From NCBI GenBank assembly GCA_946965045.2, contig OX337242.1, forward strand, positions 1,860,001-1,924,000: a stretch of 64,000 bases of DNA, written 5' to 3'. The DNA comes from Epithemia pelagica (lineage: Eukaryota; Bacillariophyta; Bacillariophyceae; Surirellales; Surirellaceae). The position numbers and the translations under genes are program-made. The notes under the pieces are model-generated. The model saw only the letters and a program-made list of their open reading frames with translations, was not told the DNA's origin and ran no database searches. Of the stretch, positions 31,221 through 41,922 are shown in pieces. How positions within the stretch are numbered: the first letter of the stretch is position 1; every line of letters starts with the position of its first letter.

Positions 31221-31245
31221 ACTCATGCACTCCGCAACGTGAACC
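31221..31245 (-). repeat. Terminal inverted repeat of DDE element, right
   Basis: Exact reverse complement of 24287-24311. Confidence 0.88.
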
Positions 31246-31249
31246 AGCT

Positions 31250-31841
31250 TGTAGATTTGCATTCAGCACTCCCAAAGACACTCCACCAGTGCTCATTGTG
31301 GACGACGGCAAACTAGGTAGAGGAGCTCCCTATCGTTGATGCCCTGACCACCGATGTAGTTGATAACGGCGACCGGGTGCGAGTGGATGTAGATTAGTCC
31401 ATCCGAAGTGGCTTGCTGGCGCGCGAGTTAGCGAGCGGGAAGTAGAACACTCCAAAATCTTTGGATAGAAAAACCTAAACTAGCCTCCACACTCTTTGCT
31501 GTTTATCCAATTTGAATCTTACGGAATGGTTGGTAACGTACACATTTTCCTATAGTATAAATGGAGGAGTGTTTGGCTATCGACTATTTTGTGTCGCTCT
31601 ACGTCGTTGGTGTACTCGACAAAGGATCCGTTGCGAGACCCCACTTTGGTCGAGATCCTTTCAAGGAGAGGCTCATTCATGTGCTCAGCATCCCCCAATC
31701 ACAACCAGCAAAAGGACACGATATCTTGTAGAACTTCTCTCTCTCTCGAAAAGACCTCATCCATCCAAGACGACGGGAGACCAAACCTTTGCAAGAAAGC
31801 GGCAATCAAGATCTCACACACTCCAAAGAAGACTGGACAAA
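31250..31841. other. Right flank of DDE element and upstream region of secreted coiled-coil gene
   Basis: No gene. The coding frame of the next gene is open upstream to 31512 but without an ATG. A TATA-like TATAGTATAAATGG at 31,552-31,565 could be a promoter element about 280 bp before the start codon. Confidence 0.3.
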
Positions 31842-33005
31842 ATGACTGTCAAATGGACTACAACCGGAACAATCCTCTGCCTCGCCGTAGTCTTGGTGGC
31901 GACCACGGTGCCGTTGGTGGCCGCGGCGGCACAGGTTCGAGAGGCTCGTGCGAGTCGACCACAACATTCTCATCGTCAGTTGCAAGATTCCCCACTCCCC
32001 GACGATCCCGTCGTTTTGAGGCAACTCATTGCCCAATACAATGCCACCTTGCAGGAATTGACACTGCAACAACAAGCCTTGATTCAAACGCAAACCGATT
32101 TGGCGGCGCAAGTGAACGTGTTGGAATTTGACGTGACGGATATGCAAGCCATTAATGCCAAGGTGGAGCAAGAAACGGCCAATCTCACACGGGTCACGGC
32201 CGACTTGCAACTCGCGACGCAAGAAACGCAAGCAACAGTGGACGAATTGACGGTGCAAGCCCACGCCTTGAATGAGACCACTCAAGACTTGCGAGAACAA
32301 GTGGATGCCTTGGTTCAAACGTTGCAATCGAGTCAAGCCAAAACGGTCGTTTTGGAAGATACCGCTCAAGAAGTGGAGCAAATTCTCCAGGATACGCAGA
32401 GTCAAACGGCGGTCTTGCAAGCCTTGGAGCAAAATTTTGCCTTTTTGACCATTTACTTGACCAATACCAATACGGACATTGCCCAAGAAACCTTTGCCAG
32501 TGTCCAAATGGCCTTGGCCTCGAGTATTGCACTGACCCGTGCCAATGCCTTTGACTCCCTGTACAATTGGTATTTGGACACGGTCAACACGTGGGATTGC
32601 CGCAATGCCGACTTTTTTGGAGATCAAGCCTTTTATACGCCCGAGGCCAATCAAGGTCGATCCATTGTCAGTGTGTCCAGTTTGCAAGGTCTCACCAGTG
32701 TCTTGGCCATTGTCGATGACCGTTTGTTGCAAGCCTTGTGTTTGGATCAAGAAGATTTTAATCGATTCTTGACCAACTTGTTTTATCCCACCTTGGCCTT
32801 TCCCGTGGCCTTGCAACAAGTTACCTATGCGCAAATTGAACAAGCCGTCTTGGACTATGGCAATCGCGCCCTGGCCTATTATGGCTTGCCCAACTGCAGC
32901 AATACCAGCAGTGACTGTCAAGTGTCGCCCACCGAATGGGAGCAAGCCAAGTTTGATTGTCACAATCTGCCGGTCCCCTATCGATGGATGAATGGCAGTC
33001 CCTAA
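31842..33005 (+). CDS. Secreted coiled-coil protein with R-x-L site (paralog of 22797-23897)
   Basis: 387 residues. The signal peptide (ILCLAVVLVATTVPLVAAAA) is followed by HRQLQDS, again an R-x-L site. A coiled coil of about 190 residues, rich in Gln, Thr, Leu and Val, has repeats such as LTVQAHALNETTQDLREQVD and several N-x-S/T sequons. The C-terminal domain shares W-D-C, L-C-L-D-Q-E-D-F-N-R-F-L and a final W-E-Q-A-K-F-D-C with the gene at 22797. Before the transposon came in, the two paralogs would have been a divergent pair about 1 kb apart. Extracellular or frustule-associated role is inferred only. Confidence 0.8.
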   Translation: MTVKWTTTGTILCLAVVLVATTVPLVAAAAQVREARASRPQHSHRQLQDSPLPDDPVVLRQLIAQYNATLQELTLQQQALIQTQTDLAAQVNVLEFDVTDMQAINAKVEQETANLTRVTADLQLATQETQATVDELTVQAHALNETTQDLREQVDALVQTLQSSQAKTVVLEDTAQEVEQILQDTQSQTAVLQALEQNFAFLTIYLTNTNTDIAQETFASVQMALASSIALTRANAFDSLYNWYLDTVNTWDCRNADFFGDQAFYTPEANQGRSIVSVSSLQGLTSVLAIVDDRLLQALCLDQEDFNRFLTNLFYPTLAFPVALQQVTYAQIEQAVLDYGNRALAYYGLPNCSNTSSDCQVSPTEWEQAKFDCHNLPVPYRWMNGSP

Positions 33006-33490
33006 TGAATACTTGGACGTTGTCGTTGTCGGTGTCATTGGACCACGTATATAGAAATGTATCCCTGTGTCCAACGAACCATGCCTCAATTGGTTCCGGC
33101 CGTACCATGAAAATGTGTGTTTCAATACTCGAGGCTCTATCCGATTCCAATTCCATAAGATATAAATACATATGTGTTCTCCTTTGTGTATCAGAACGAA
33201 GTCTCTCTTTCTCTACTAGAGGGTGAAATGGTACACCGTAGATTCTCAGGCTATCATTCTCTACGAACTAACCTCCTTGGCACACAAGAACATGATTCCA
33301 ACCTACGATTTTCAGGAGCTCCCATGACTGGAGTACCAAGTAGTTCTTGGGTTCTCTCGTACATGCTACATATGATGTTGTCGAGAGTATTGCCGTTTCA
33401 CCAACAGTGATACGAGTTGTCCACACGTGCCTTGCTCGTACGATTCTTGTGAGAGAAAAACGTTGCTTTTCCGCCTCCAACACACCCAAT
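33006..33490. other. Intergenic between convergent genes
   Basis: Separates the ends of the secreted coiled-coil gene and the PPR gene. No gene seen. Confidence 0.4.
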
Positions 33491-35381
33491 CTACTGGTTG
33501 TTGTTGTTCTTGTTCCTGGTAGATGCTGTGGCGGTGGCGTACAAGTCTCTCCATTGGTTCAAGAGTTTCTCTCGATTCCTCAAGGACGACGTGGCCTCCA
33601 GGGCTCGTCGTACATTCTCCAACAAGCGTTCCGGTGTCCGCACCCGAGACCAAAATGCCTGGCCCTGTTGGTGACTGTACTGCAGCAATTCCGTCATGAC
33701 TTGGTCCAGGTCGTCTTCTGTTTCTTGCGCAGGGGAACCCTGCTTGTGAGATAGGCACAGGGCCACCAAGACACCCGTGTAGGAAACCAAGGTTGGTTGT
33801 ATCACAGACGATGACGACTCTGGCATGGTTCTGTGGTCCTTGTGGTCGTCCGTGAGAGCCTGTTTGGCTTGCAAGGCCGACAAGCGTTCCAGTTCTCTCA
33901 AGAGGCCCAAGGCACGAGCCCCCGCCTCGCGTGTATTGGATTTGGCATAGGCGGAAATGACGGTATCAAAACTCGTGGCATCCATACCTTGCTTCGGCGT
34001 TTGGTTCTTGGTAGTAGTAGTAGTTTTGGGGCGAGAGGATGTGGTGGGATCAAAATAGGGCAGCATTTGACGCAGGGTGGCTTCGGCGTTGGGGGCCGCC
34101 TGCGGATGATTGGACCGCAACCAGGCGCGCAAGACGGCACTCATGTCGCGAATGGCCGGACGTTCGTACAGGGTCCATCCATTCCACGACGCAGTTGATG
34201 GCTGGTTCCATTCTTTTAGTACTTGGAGCGTCATTTCCGGATCTCCCGCTTGCGACCATGCTTCGAGACGAGTCCGAAAGGCTGTGGACAAATCCACATT
34301 GGCCGACGAGGACGACGATGTGGTGGCTTGGACATGGGTCGACGGTCTGTTTCGCAGTTCTTGAAAGACTTGTTCGGCTTTTTCGGGCTGTTGGTGTTTG
34401 GCATATCCATTCATGAGCGTCGTATAATGTTGAACATTGGGTTCAATCTGGAAAATTTGTTGCATTTCCTCAAACACTTGATGGGCACGCTCCATGGCTT
34501 GTGGATTGGTCGATTTGCCAAGTGCGGCCAATACGGCATGAACGATTTGGGCCGTTGGTTGAAACACGGGTGCTGCATTGTTCTTCCATGGTGTTGTGTC
34601 GCGTGGTCCTTGAGATTGGGGCTGCTGCTGATGCTGCTGATACTGATGCTGAAAAGCCTGTTGTTGTCGTTGCTGTTTCCATTGATTCCACAATTCTTCC
34701 ACCGGTTGTGTCACATCTCCGACCACGTTGGGATCGGATCGGACCCAGGCCCACAAGAGGGAACTGTACACTACGGCATTGGGTTGCAACTGATAGTCTT
34801 GTTGCATGACGTTGACAATGGCTTGTGCCCGAAAGGCTGCGTGTGGATGTTGGGAATTGGCCCAGGCTTCCAGGACAATGCCAAAAGGTTTTTGCAACAC
34901 CCTTCCTTGTTGTTGTTGTTGTGCGGCCAGGGGACTGGATTGCAACCACTGACAATACTGTTTCAGATACTCCTCACACTTTTCTGGTTGACCAACCTTG
35001 CTCCAGGCCAAAATCATGGCCATGTACGATTCGCCATTGGGTGTCATACCAGGGTCCGGCACGGTTGGAGCATTGGAGAATGAGGGTTGTGAGGACAGAC
35101 TGGATGCTTCACCTTCTTGTTGTTGTTGTTTTCGTCCTCGTGTCATGTAGTCCCACCATTCTTCGGCTTGGTGTGGTTGCCCCAAATGGGCATGGCAGGA
35201 CAAGACCTTGTTGTACAAAAAGACGGGTACCGGTGGTAAATTGCGACGGTCTCGTAAGGTTTGCAATCGTTCCAAGACTTGTTTCATGTAGGCCGGTGCC
35301 TCGGGTTGACCCGATTTGGCCCAGGCCGTCAAGACACCCTCCCACAAGGTCCCATTCAACAAGAGTTGATCTTGTTGTTGA

Positions 35382-35418
<37 letters not shown>

Positions 35419-37375
35419 GCTGTGGATCGAATCCAAACACATTCGAATCCGCCGCAGTGTCGTAGGATACGTGTCGTTGTGTTTCATTGTTCTTGTGGTT
35501 GGTGAGGTTGTGGTTGGTGAGGTTGTGGTTGGTGCGGTTGTGTTGGTGGACCGTATGATTGGTCATGGTCCCTTGTTCCATGGCGTGGAGCAATTGCATC
35601 AAGAGGGCTTCGGTGCGTTGCATGTCACCCACTTGGGCATAGACCCAGACCAGGGTGGAATAACAGACCCAATTGTGTTGCAGCCAGTCGACCGAATTGC
35701 TGGTCGTCGTGGATGGAAGCGACTGCGCCCAGCCTTGCATGGCATTCCAAAATTTGGTCGCCTCGTGCGCTCGTCCCTGGCGACCATAGGCCGTCAAGAC
35801 GGACGAAATGGCATGAGCATGCGGTTGAAACTGAACGTCATAGTGGTGGTCTTGATAGCGTTGACATTGGTCCCAGACCAATTGAGCCGCCCAATCGGCG
35901 GCATTTTTGGCGTGAGCGTGGTGGTCGGTCGTCAAGGAGGAGGAGGACGACGACGCACGAGGAGGCAAACGGGTGGTGGTCCCCTCTTGGTCTCGATCGA
36001 CGCGCACGGCATGGGCCAAGGCATGACAGACATGGGCCGTGGTACGTCCCGAATTCCAATCGGGACAGGTTTGTTGCATGATTTGATACAAGTGTTGAAT
36101 CCATTCCAACTGCGTGAATGATTGTGGTGATGGTGGAGGCAGGTTCAAGAGACTGGTATACACATTGGCCGTGGGTTGTTGATCGAGACGCCGTGTTTGG
36201 TGATACCAGTGTTCCAAGGCGTGCACCCATTCGTGGGCAATTTGAGATGGATCGAGCGGAGTAGTAGGAGTGGAATCTGTCGGTGTTAAATGTGCTGGCA
36301 ATGGTACATGTGCTTGTTGTTGGTGATGTTGATGACAGGCCACGCACAGTTGCACCAATCCATAGACGGTGGCCGATGTGGGATGATGAAGCGTATCGTG
36401 CGGATTGTGATGGGATCGTTCCACCATGGTGCAATGCATGGAAATGGCCGCTTGTAAAAACGTCCAGGGAGTTTCGTTAGTATTGTGTGTGGGAGAAACT
36501 CCTTGTCGTCGTTGTGGGTGTGTCAACTGTTGTGGTTGGGGTACGACTGATACGAATGATTGTGGAGACTGGAGCGTCACCCATTGTCCCATGACATGTA
36601 AAATCATGGCATACGCCGGAGGACGAATGGCATTGACCAAGCCACTGCGATGATAGCGTTCCAAACAGTCGTGCCACATGGTCCAGGGATGCAAGATAGA
36701 TGGAATGAATGGTGGTTGTGGATGTTGATGTGACGACGACAAGGCGTGGAGCACCGCCGTCCGCCAGGCGACGAGCGTGGCTCCCAAGAGGCCCCCGTCC
36801 AAGGGATGGTCCAAAAACGCGGGCCGTCGTACGGGGTGATGACTCTCATAATATTCGAGTTCGGCCGCCAGGCGATTCCAAATGTGCATCATGGATTCGA
36901 CGCGCTGCAATGGTGGTTGTAGAGTATTGTGACGACGCCGTAAGACGGTCAAGTATTCGGGCGCTTGATGCCAGTCCGTCACGGTGAGGGATCCGGGAGG
37001 TTTGGACAAGAATTGGTGCGCAAACTGGGACCACCGCGTCATGTAGTCGTCGTCGTTGTTGTTGTTGTTGTTGGTACCACTGGATTGTCGTGGTTGCAGA
37101 TGGGTGGTCCTGGGAACAGTGGCGGAAGATGAATGATTGGTCGTTCGTGTCGTCGATACCATGGTCCTTCGTGTCGTATGGATAGTTTGGTGGTTGTGCT
37201 TGTTTCTCCACGACGGCGGAGCACGGTTCCAGGAACGAATCACAATTTCTCCAACACCGGCATACAGGTTCGTTCGTCGTTTCGTCATGTGTACCAAACT
37301 CGACGTGCGACATTCCGGGACGGCGAATGCCGTGGTGGCTGTTGTTGCTGCGGTCACCAACGGTCGACGACTCAT
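33491..37375 (-). CDS. Pentatricopeptide repeat (PPR) protein, probably organellar
   Basis: 1,294 residues, intronless, ATG at 37375. Several degenerate PPR units are visible, for example VFLYNKVLSCHAHLGQPHQAEEWWDYM, ESYMAMILAWSKVGQPEKCEEYLKQY, NAVVYSSLLWAWVRS and EPNVQHYTTLMNGYAKHQQPEKAEQVFQEL. The N-terminus is rich in Arg, Ser and Thr without acidic residues at first, compatible with a mitochondrial or plastid transit peptide. Poly-Gln tracts (from CAA/CAG runs, about 35,370-35,420) interrupt the repeats. PPR proteins bind organellar RNA and act in its processing or translation. A related C-terminal fragment lies at 61497-61953. Divergent from the SpoU gene at 37633. Confidence 0.87.
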
Positions 37376-37632
37376 ATCACGAGACAGACAAGCAATACAA
37401 TCAAGAATAGTATAGATACAAGAGATATGACATGCAAGGCGAACAAACGCAATATAAAATAGACAACAATGAATTCACGTCTTGCGACCCTCGAAAAGAT
37501 CCCAAAGATCTTTGGGTCACCGGACGGACGTGACGATCCAAACGCGATCAATTCAATCGCGTTTAGATCGCTCCAGGACAACCACACACCATCTGGGGAA
37601 GATTCCAAACGAAGCGGCAGACACAAAAGACC
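37376..37632. promoter_or_regulatory. Shared intergenic region between divergent PPR and SpoU genes
   Basis: Only 257 bp separate the two start codons, so both promoters must lie here or overlap. Includes CAATATAAAATAG at 37,450-37,462, a TATA-like sequence. Both genes probably act on organellar or cytosolic RNA, so shared control is plausible (inference). Confidence 0.45.
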
Positions 37633-39219
37633 ATGAGCGTCAACCACGAGCTCACCGCCATTTTTTTCAGTGTCTCCTTGTTGTTATTATTATTTCTTGG
37701 TTTGCCCTTGTGGCGTTGGTTGGGGGATTGGTTGCGGTTTGGTGGTCGGCGGCAGTTCCAACCAGAACGTGGTGCTACGACTAATACTACTGTTCGGTAT
37801 ACTCGTTCGCAGTGGCCATCGTCGTTGTCGTCGTCGTCGTCCAGCCCCTCGCGTGTTTTGGTGTGGCCCGCAAGTATCATCCTGATCCTCATGTGGTCTC
37901 TCTGGTCCTCACAATCGGGCCGAGCCACGAGCAGACTGTCGTCGAGTGGTGGACCACGAGGAGGAATTTGGAGAATCATGGCAGCAGCCGAGGCCTTCTC
38001 GATGCCACTCCCCATCCGGAGGAGGAGGATTCACCACCATCATTCAAGAACATCTGTCCAGTTGTGGGGTCGTCGTCGACGTCGACCGGGTTCAGTAGCG
38101 TCCATGGGGACCACAACGACTGGTCGGGACGGCAACAACGAAACAACCACAACGACTGGCTTGACGTGGGAACAATTTGAATTTGGTCCTGCTCCCAAGG
38201 CCGATGGCCGCTTTTACGAAACCACCAACTCGACTACAACCACTACCACCACCAATCCATCCACAAAAACCAAACAAGAAACCTTGGAAGAATTGCGAGC
38301 ACACGAACGAGCCGTGGATGCCCAAGCGGCCCAGAATCATGCCGCCGTGGGACAAGCGTGGAAGGCCGTGCCATCCGCCACCCTCCAACAAGCCACGGCC
38401 TTGTTGCGTCCGTACATGAGTGACGATCGGTGGAATCGTATGCACACCGTCTGGCAACAACGCACCCGTCATGTCCACTTTGTCTTTGAAAACCCCAGCA
38501 ATCCCTCCAATGTCTGGGCCTGTTTGCGCACCTTGGATTCCTTTGGCATTCAACATGCTCACATTGTCATGGATCCCGACGCCTATGCCGAGGCCGGACC
38601 GGCTACCTTGAAACAAAAACAAGGCATGCGGACCGCCATGGGCAGTGCCCAATGGCTCACCATTCATCATTACCATGCCTCCTCCCAAGAGGCCCTGGAA
38701 ACCATTCACCAACAATTTCGGTTGGAACGACAAGAAAACGAACCAACCGCCCCCGAATCCTTCGTGTCGTCATCATCGACCACCACCGATGCAACCACCC
38801 AGGACCGTGGTCGTCGGTCGTGTTTTGTCTTGGCATCGGATCTCAATCCGAATGCCGTGGATATACGTGAGGTGGATTGGTCGCAATTTGGCGATACACC
38901 CTTGTGCATTGTCATGGGCAATGAAGAACGAGGCATTTCCTCCACCATGCGCGAGGAATTGGCCGACATGACCTTTACCTTGCCCATGTGTGGCTTTGCC
39001 GAATCCTTCAACTTGTCCGTCGCCACGGCCATTACCTTGGCCCATTTGAGTGCGGCCTCGTCCAACAATGGGGGTCCATTGCGACCCGGTGATTTGTCGC
39101 CTCGCGAATTGCAAATTCTGCAAGTCAAGGGCGCCTTGCACAGTGTCGCTCAAAAACGCATGGCCACGACCCTCTTGAAACAACATGGCATTGTCTTGCC
39201 ACCCTTGCAATCGCCCTAA
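37633..39219 (+). CDS. SpoU/TrmH-family RNA 2'-O-methyltransferase
   Basis: 528 residues. The N-terminus has a hydrophobic segment (SVSLLLLLFLGLPLWRWLGDWL) and a Ser/Arg-rich region to about residue 170, possibly a targeting sequence. The SPOUT domain covers about 278-470. Motif 1 is NPSNPSNVWACLRTLDSFGIQHAHIV, motif 2 is LCIVMGNEERGIS and motif 3 is LPMCGFAESFNLSVATAI. These form the trefoil knot that binds S-adenosylmethionine, and the Asn/Arg/Glu positions typical of TrmH are kept. TrmH methylates G18 of tRNA, and relatives act on rRNA; the exact target cannot be told. Confidence 0.9.
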   Translation: MSVNHELTAIFFSVSLLLLLFLGLPLWRWLGDWLRFGGRRQFQPERGATTNTTVRYTRSQWPSSLSSSSSSPSRVLVWPASIILILMWSLWSSQSGRATSRLSSSGGPRGGIWRIMAAAEAFSMPLPIRRRRIHHHHSRTSVQLWGRRRRRPGSVASMGTTTTGRDGNNETTTTTGLTWEQFEFGPAPKADGRFYETTNSTTTTTTTNPSTKTKQETLEELRAHERAVDAQAAQNHAAVGQAWKAVPSATLQQATALLRPYMSDDRWNRMHTVWQQRTRHVHFVFENPSNPSNVWACLRTLDSFGIQHAHIVMDPDAYAEAGPATLKQKQGMRTAMGSAQWLTIHHYHASSQEALETIHQQFRLERQENEPTAPESFVSSSSTTTDATTQDRGRRSCFVLASDLNPNAVDIREVDWSQFGDTPLCIVMGNEERGISSTMREELADMTFTLPMCGFAESFNLSVATAITLAHLSAASSNNGGPLRPGDLSPRELQILQVKGALHSVAQKRMATTLLKQHGIVLPPLQSP

Positions 39220-39743
39220 CCACAACAACACAACAACAACAACAACAAGAAACAAAACGAAACCAGGACAGTATTTCATCCCGACTATATACCTATGAGA
39301 CACTACGACTGGTGTGTTGCTGCTCCTATTTTTTCAGTTCGTGTATTCTGGAACGACATCTGCCATGACCACCACCAAGACTCCAAAGGTGGAGATTCGG
39401 CATGAGTATTTCTCCACCACAGACGATGACTGCAATTGCCGTAGGTTCGCAATTGTGGACGGTTGAAAATTGGTCGCACAGCGAATCATGCTAGTTCCAA
39501 ACGCCTCATACCTTCTCCTCCAAAGGGCAGGTTTCTTTCTTGATAGAAATCTAAAATAAATCTAACAACGAACCTGGTGGTCTTGTCGTCCTACGCGTAG
39601 AGAGGATATAGAGAGGAGGATGGAATTGGCTCTATTGCATTGGGTGGATGGAGGCCATCCGCTATTAGTGAGGTAAAAGCCCCTGGCAGTCTAGAAGTTC
39701 AACAGACTACTTCATGAGTTGCAGTGGCATTTGTGGGAGGCCG
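39220..39743. other. Intergenic between convergent genes
   Basis: Begins with a (CAA)n-type run just after the SpoU stop. No gene seen. Confidence 0.4.
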
Positions 39744-41068
39744 TTATGCCGCGGGTGCCAAGTTTCGATGACGATTGGATTTGAACAAGGCTGTCACGAC
39801 ATCTCGATCCATGGCATGCCATACCTTGGCAATCGTCTGTTGCGTCCCAAACGCAGTCGTTGCCGTAGTAGTTGACGAAGGCGGTGTCGCCGCAGAAGCA
39901 GAAAAGGGATGAGGATGGTGATGGGTGGTACCATTAGTGTTGCCATTGTTGGTGTTGTTGTGGTTGTCCTGGTTGTGGTGATGGAACAGGGGTTGGTTGT
40001 GGCTGGCAGTGTTGTTGGTCGCCTGTGTCACGGTAGGACTGTTGTTGATGTTGTTGTTCTTTTCTTGAAACCACAATCAATGCGTGACAAGCACGTCAGG
40101 GACAAGACGGATATCAAGGTCAAACAAACATCATCGGACAAACTGCTGCTATGTTGCAAGAGACTGGCAAATAACAAATGCGCCATTTCCAAGGACAATT
40201 TGGCCTGACACAAAAAGTGGTGCGGATACAGGGGATCCCACCAGGCCGGTGCCACACTGTGGAGCAAAAATTGTTCCACTTGCACCAAGGGTGGTAGCAA
40301 GTTCCACAAGACGGTCGTTGTCGACAAAGAGGAGGAAGGGGGTGATGGGGTGGTGGTGGTGGTGGATATCAATGGTGTGAGGAGCATACCCAATGGTTGG
40401 GGGAGCACCACCCTGGAAGATGGATGAGGAGTGTGTGGTGTCAAGGCCGCTGCGACGGCCAAAGCCATGCGATGTTGAAGGAAGGAAGCAATTCCGAGAT
40501 TGTTATAGAGAATACCACACAATTTTTGCTGGGCACGAGTATCATCCAGATTGTTGTTGGAATGGAAATACAAGGGCGATGGACTTTCCATGTGAATGTC
40601 TCGAATGTAGACAGGATGAAGAATCAATCGTTCCTGTGGACATGCTTGTTGTGAACTGGAACAGGACGACGACGACGACGAAGAAGAAGAAGAAGCCGAG
40701 GGGTCCACGGCCGATAAGATGGAATGAATTTCATCGTATTCAACAGCGCGGACTTGAAAGGGTAGAAAATGTTCTTGTTCTGTTGTGAGATTCGATGGAA
40801 TGGAGGAACCAAACAAGGTTGCGTTGCGAATCATGTTTTCAACCAGCAAGCACAGAAATTTGTTCTGCGGAGGGTTACAAGAGGAGGAAGTCGAAGGGGA
40901 ACAGGATGGAGCGACAGCTGCTGAAACGCCACCGGAAGAGTTGATTCGTAGGACGTCTTTGATGAGCTGCATGGCATAGGACGGTTGTCCTTTTTCCATC
41001 AAGTGGACCGCCATATTATTCAAAGCAAGAGTTCCCCTCCACACATCCCCTGGAACGATGGAAGTCAT
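39744..41068 (-). CDS. Unknown protein with TPR-like helices (probable intron or frameshift near 40,040-40,110)
   Basis: Starts at the ATG at 41068. It has two helical motifs resembling TPR units (TLALNNMAVHLMEKGQPSYAMQLIKDVL and LYNNLGIASFLQHRMALAVAAAL) and a third hydrophobic helical region (LCQAKLSLEMAHLLFASLLQH). The first frame runs to 40028. A second minus-strand frame, 39744-40076, is rich in Asn, His and Thr and ends in TIAKVWHAMDRDVVTALFKSNRHRN. It overlaps the end of the first and is probably its continuation after a short intron or frameshift. I could not fix the junction. Role unknown. Confidence 0.5.
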
Positions 41069-41658
41069 CCTTTCATGGACTCGTCTGTGATGGACTTTGT
41101 GTCTCTTTGGTTTGAATGGAAATGGATATGGAAATGAGAAGGGCAACCTTTCTGTTCAACATTGAGACGATTCGATCACGAAGAATGTTTGTTTTCTTGG
41201 TTATATGAGAGATTTGATAATGAAGTGGTTGAATGTTGAGGGTGGTCCTTGTTTCACTTCTTCTGTTTCTTTTTCTTCTTCTGTCTTCTCTTCTTTGTTG
41301 ACGTATTTGATCGTTTGTCGTGTCATTCGCTCGGTTGATCGATATTGGCTGAGACATGTTCCGGAAGAAGTTGGGCAAGAGAAGCCGAAACCAGAAAAAG
41401 TGGCTTGATGATGTATCGGCAGGTGGTCCGCGGTGCGAACAGTGAGAAAGCGAACGTTGGGGTTGGGCACGTGCTATCTTCTATGTCTCCATCTGGTCCC
41501 GACCGTGGCATGACGTGTCTGTTGATCTTGGTCGCCCACAGGCCCTCTAACATAACACGTGCTCAATATAAGAACCTTCGAAGGATCTTTCTTGATTCTT
41601 GATTCTAAGTCGGGCGAACCTTCTAATAACTCTGAAATGAAAAAGCCTTGTTCCCACC
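41069..41658. other. Intergenic, no gene seen
   Basis: Only short frames without domains. Should contain the promoter of the minus-strand gene that starts at 41068. Confidence 0.35.
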
Positions 41659-41922
41659 TCAGCTCCCATTGCCACGCCCTCCAGTCTTGGTTGCATTCAG
41701 TATACAATGAAATGTACTAGGTAGCAAGAACATCATCTCAATTGAGTCCCAGGACCCAGGACATGTTGCATCTTCATCCATGAGAGGGGCCTGTTCTAGC
41801 TCCGGTTCATTTTCCTGCGAGGAAGCATCTTCCGTGATCAATATCTTTGCCGTGGCTGATCTTTCGTGCACTTGTGTGACCGCTGTATCTGCGTTTGTTT
41901 TTTCGAGAGTATGTGTTCCCAC
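41659..41922 (-). pseudogene. Decayed N-terminal fragment of the DEG/ENaC channel gene
   Basis: The stretch VHERSATAKILITEDASSQENEPELEQAPLMDED matches the cytoplasmic N-terminus of the channel gene at 42477-44026 (VHESTTTKNMTTNDVVALENEAEVEQAPLLGED). Similarity then stops; the frame reads into unrelated sequence before the first membrane segment and has no proper ATG. It is a partial tandem duplicate on the same strand, probably non-functional. Confidence 0.6.

Larger units (their letters stand above)
24287..31245. mobile_element. DDE transposon carrying SET-domain, basic tail-like and unknown cargo genes
   Basis: About 6.96 kb bounded by exact 25-bp inverted repeats (24287-24311 and 31221-31245) that begin GGTTCACGTTGCGG. 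Both ends are directly followed outside by AGCT (24283-24286 and 31246-31249), a possible 4-bp target duplication. As AGCT is a palindrome, it could instead be part of the inverted repeat. Inside lie four genes: a small unknown protein, a two-exon basic protein, a SET-domain protein and a large DDE transposase. The last two are co-oriented on the minus strand. All are open, so the copy looks intact. Confidence 0.82.

Noticed and set aside
31806-33125. 439-codon minus-strand frame
   Set aside because: Antisense of the paralogous coiled-coil gene. The sense frame has a signal peptide, an R-x-L site and conserved cysteines shared with its paralog, so it is the real one.
35370-35420. Possible tandem-repeat or CRISPR-like array
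   Set aside because: It is a simple trinucleotide run encoding poly-Gln inside the PPR gene. No spaced direct repeats exist in the window and the genome is eukaryotic.
34223-35505. Long plus-strand frames opposite the PPR gene, rich in Val and Leu
   Set aside because: They arise from the complement of Gln/Pro/His-rich PPR coding sequence; the sense strand shows regular PPR units.
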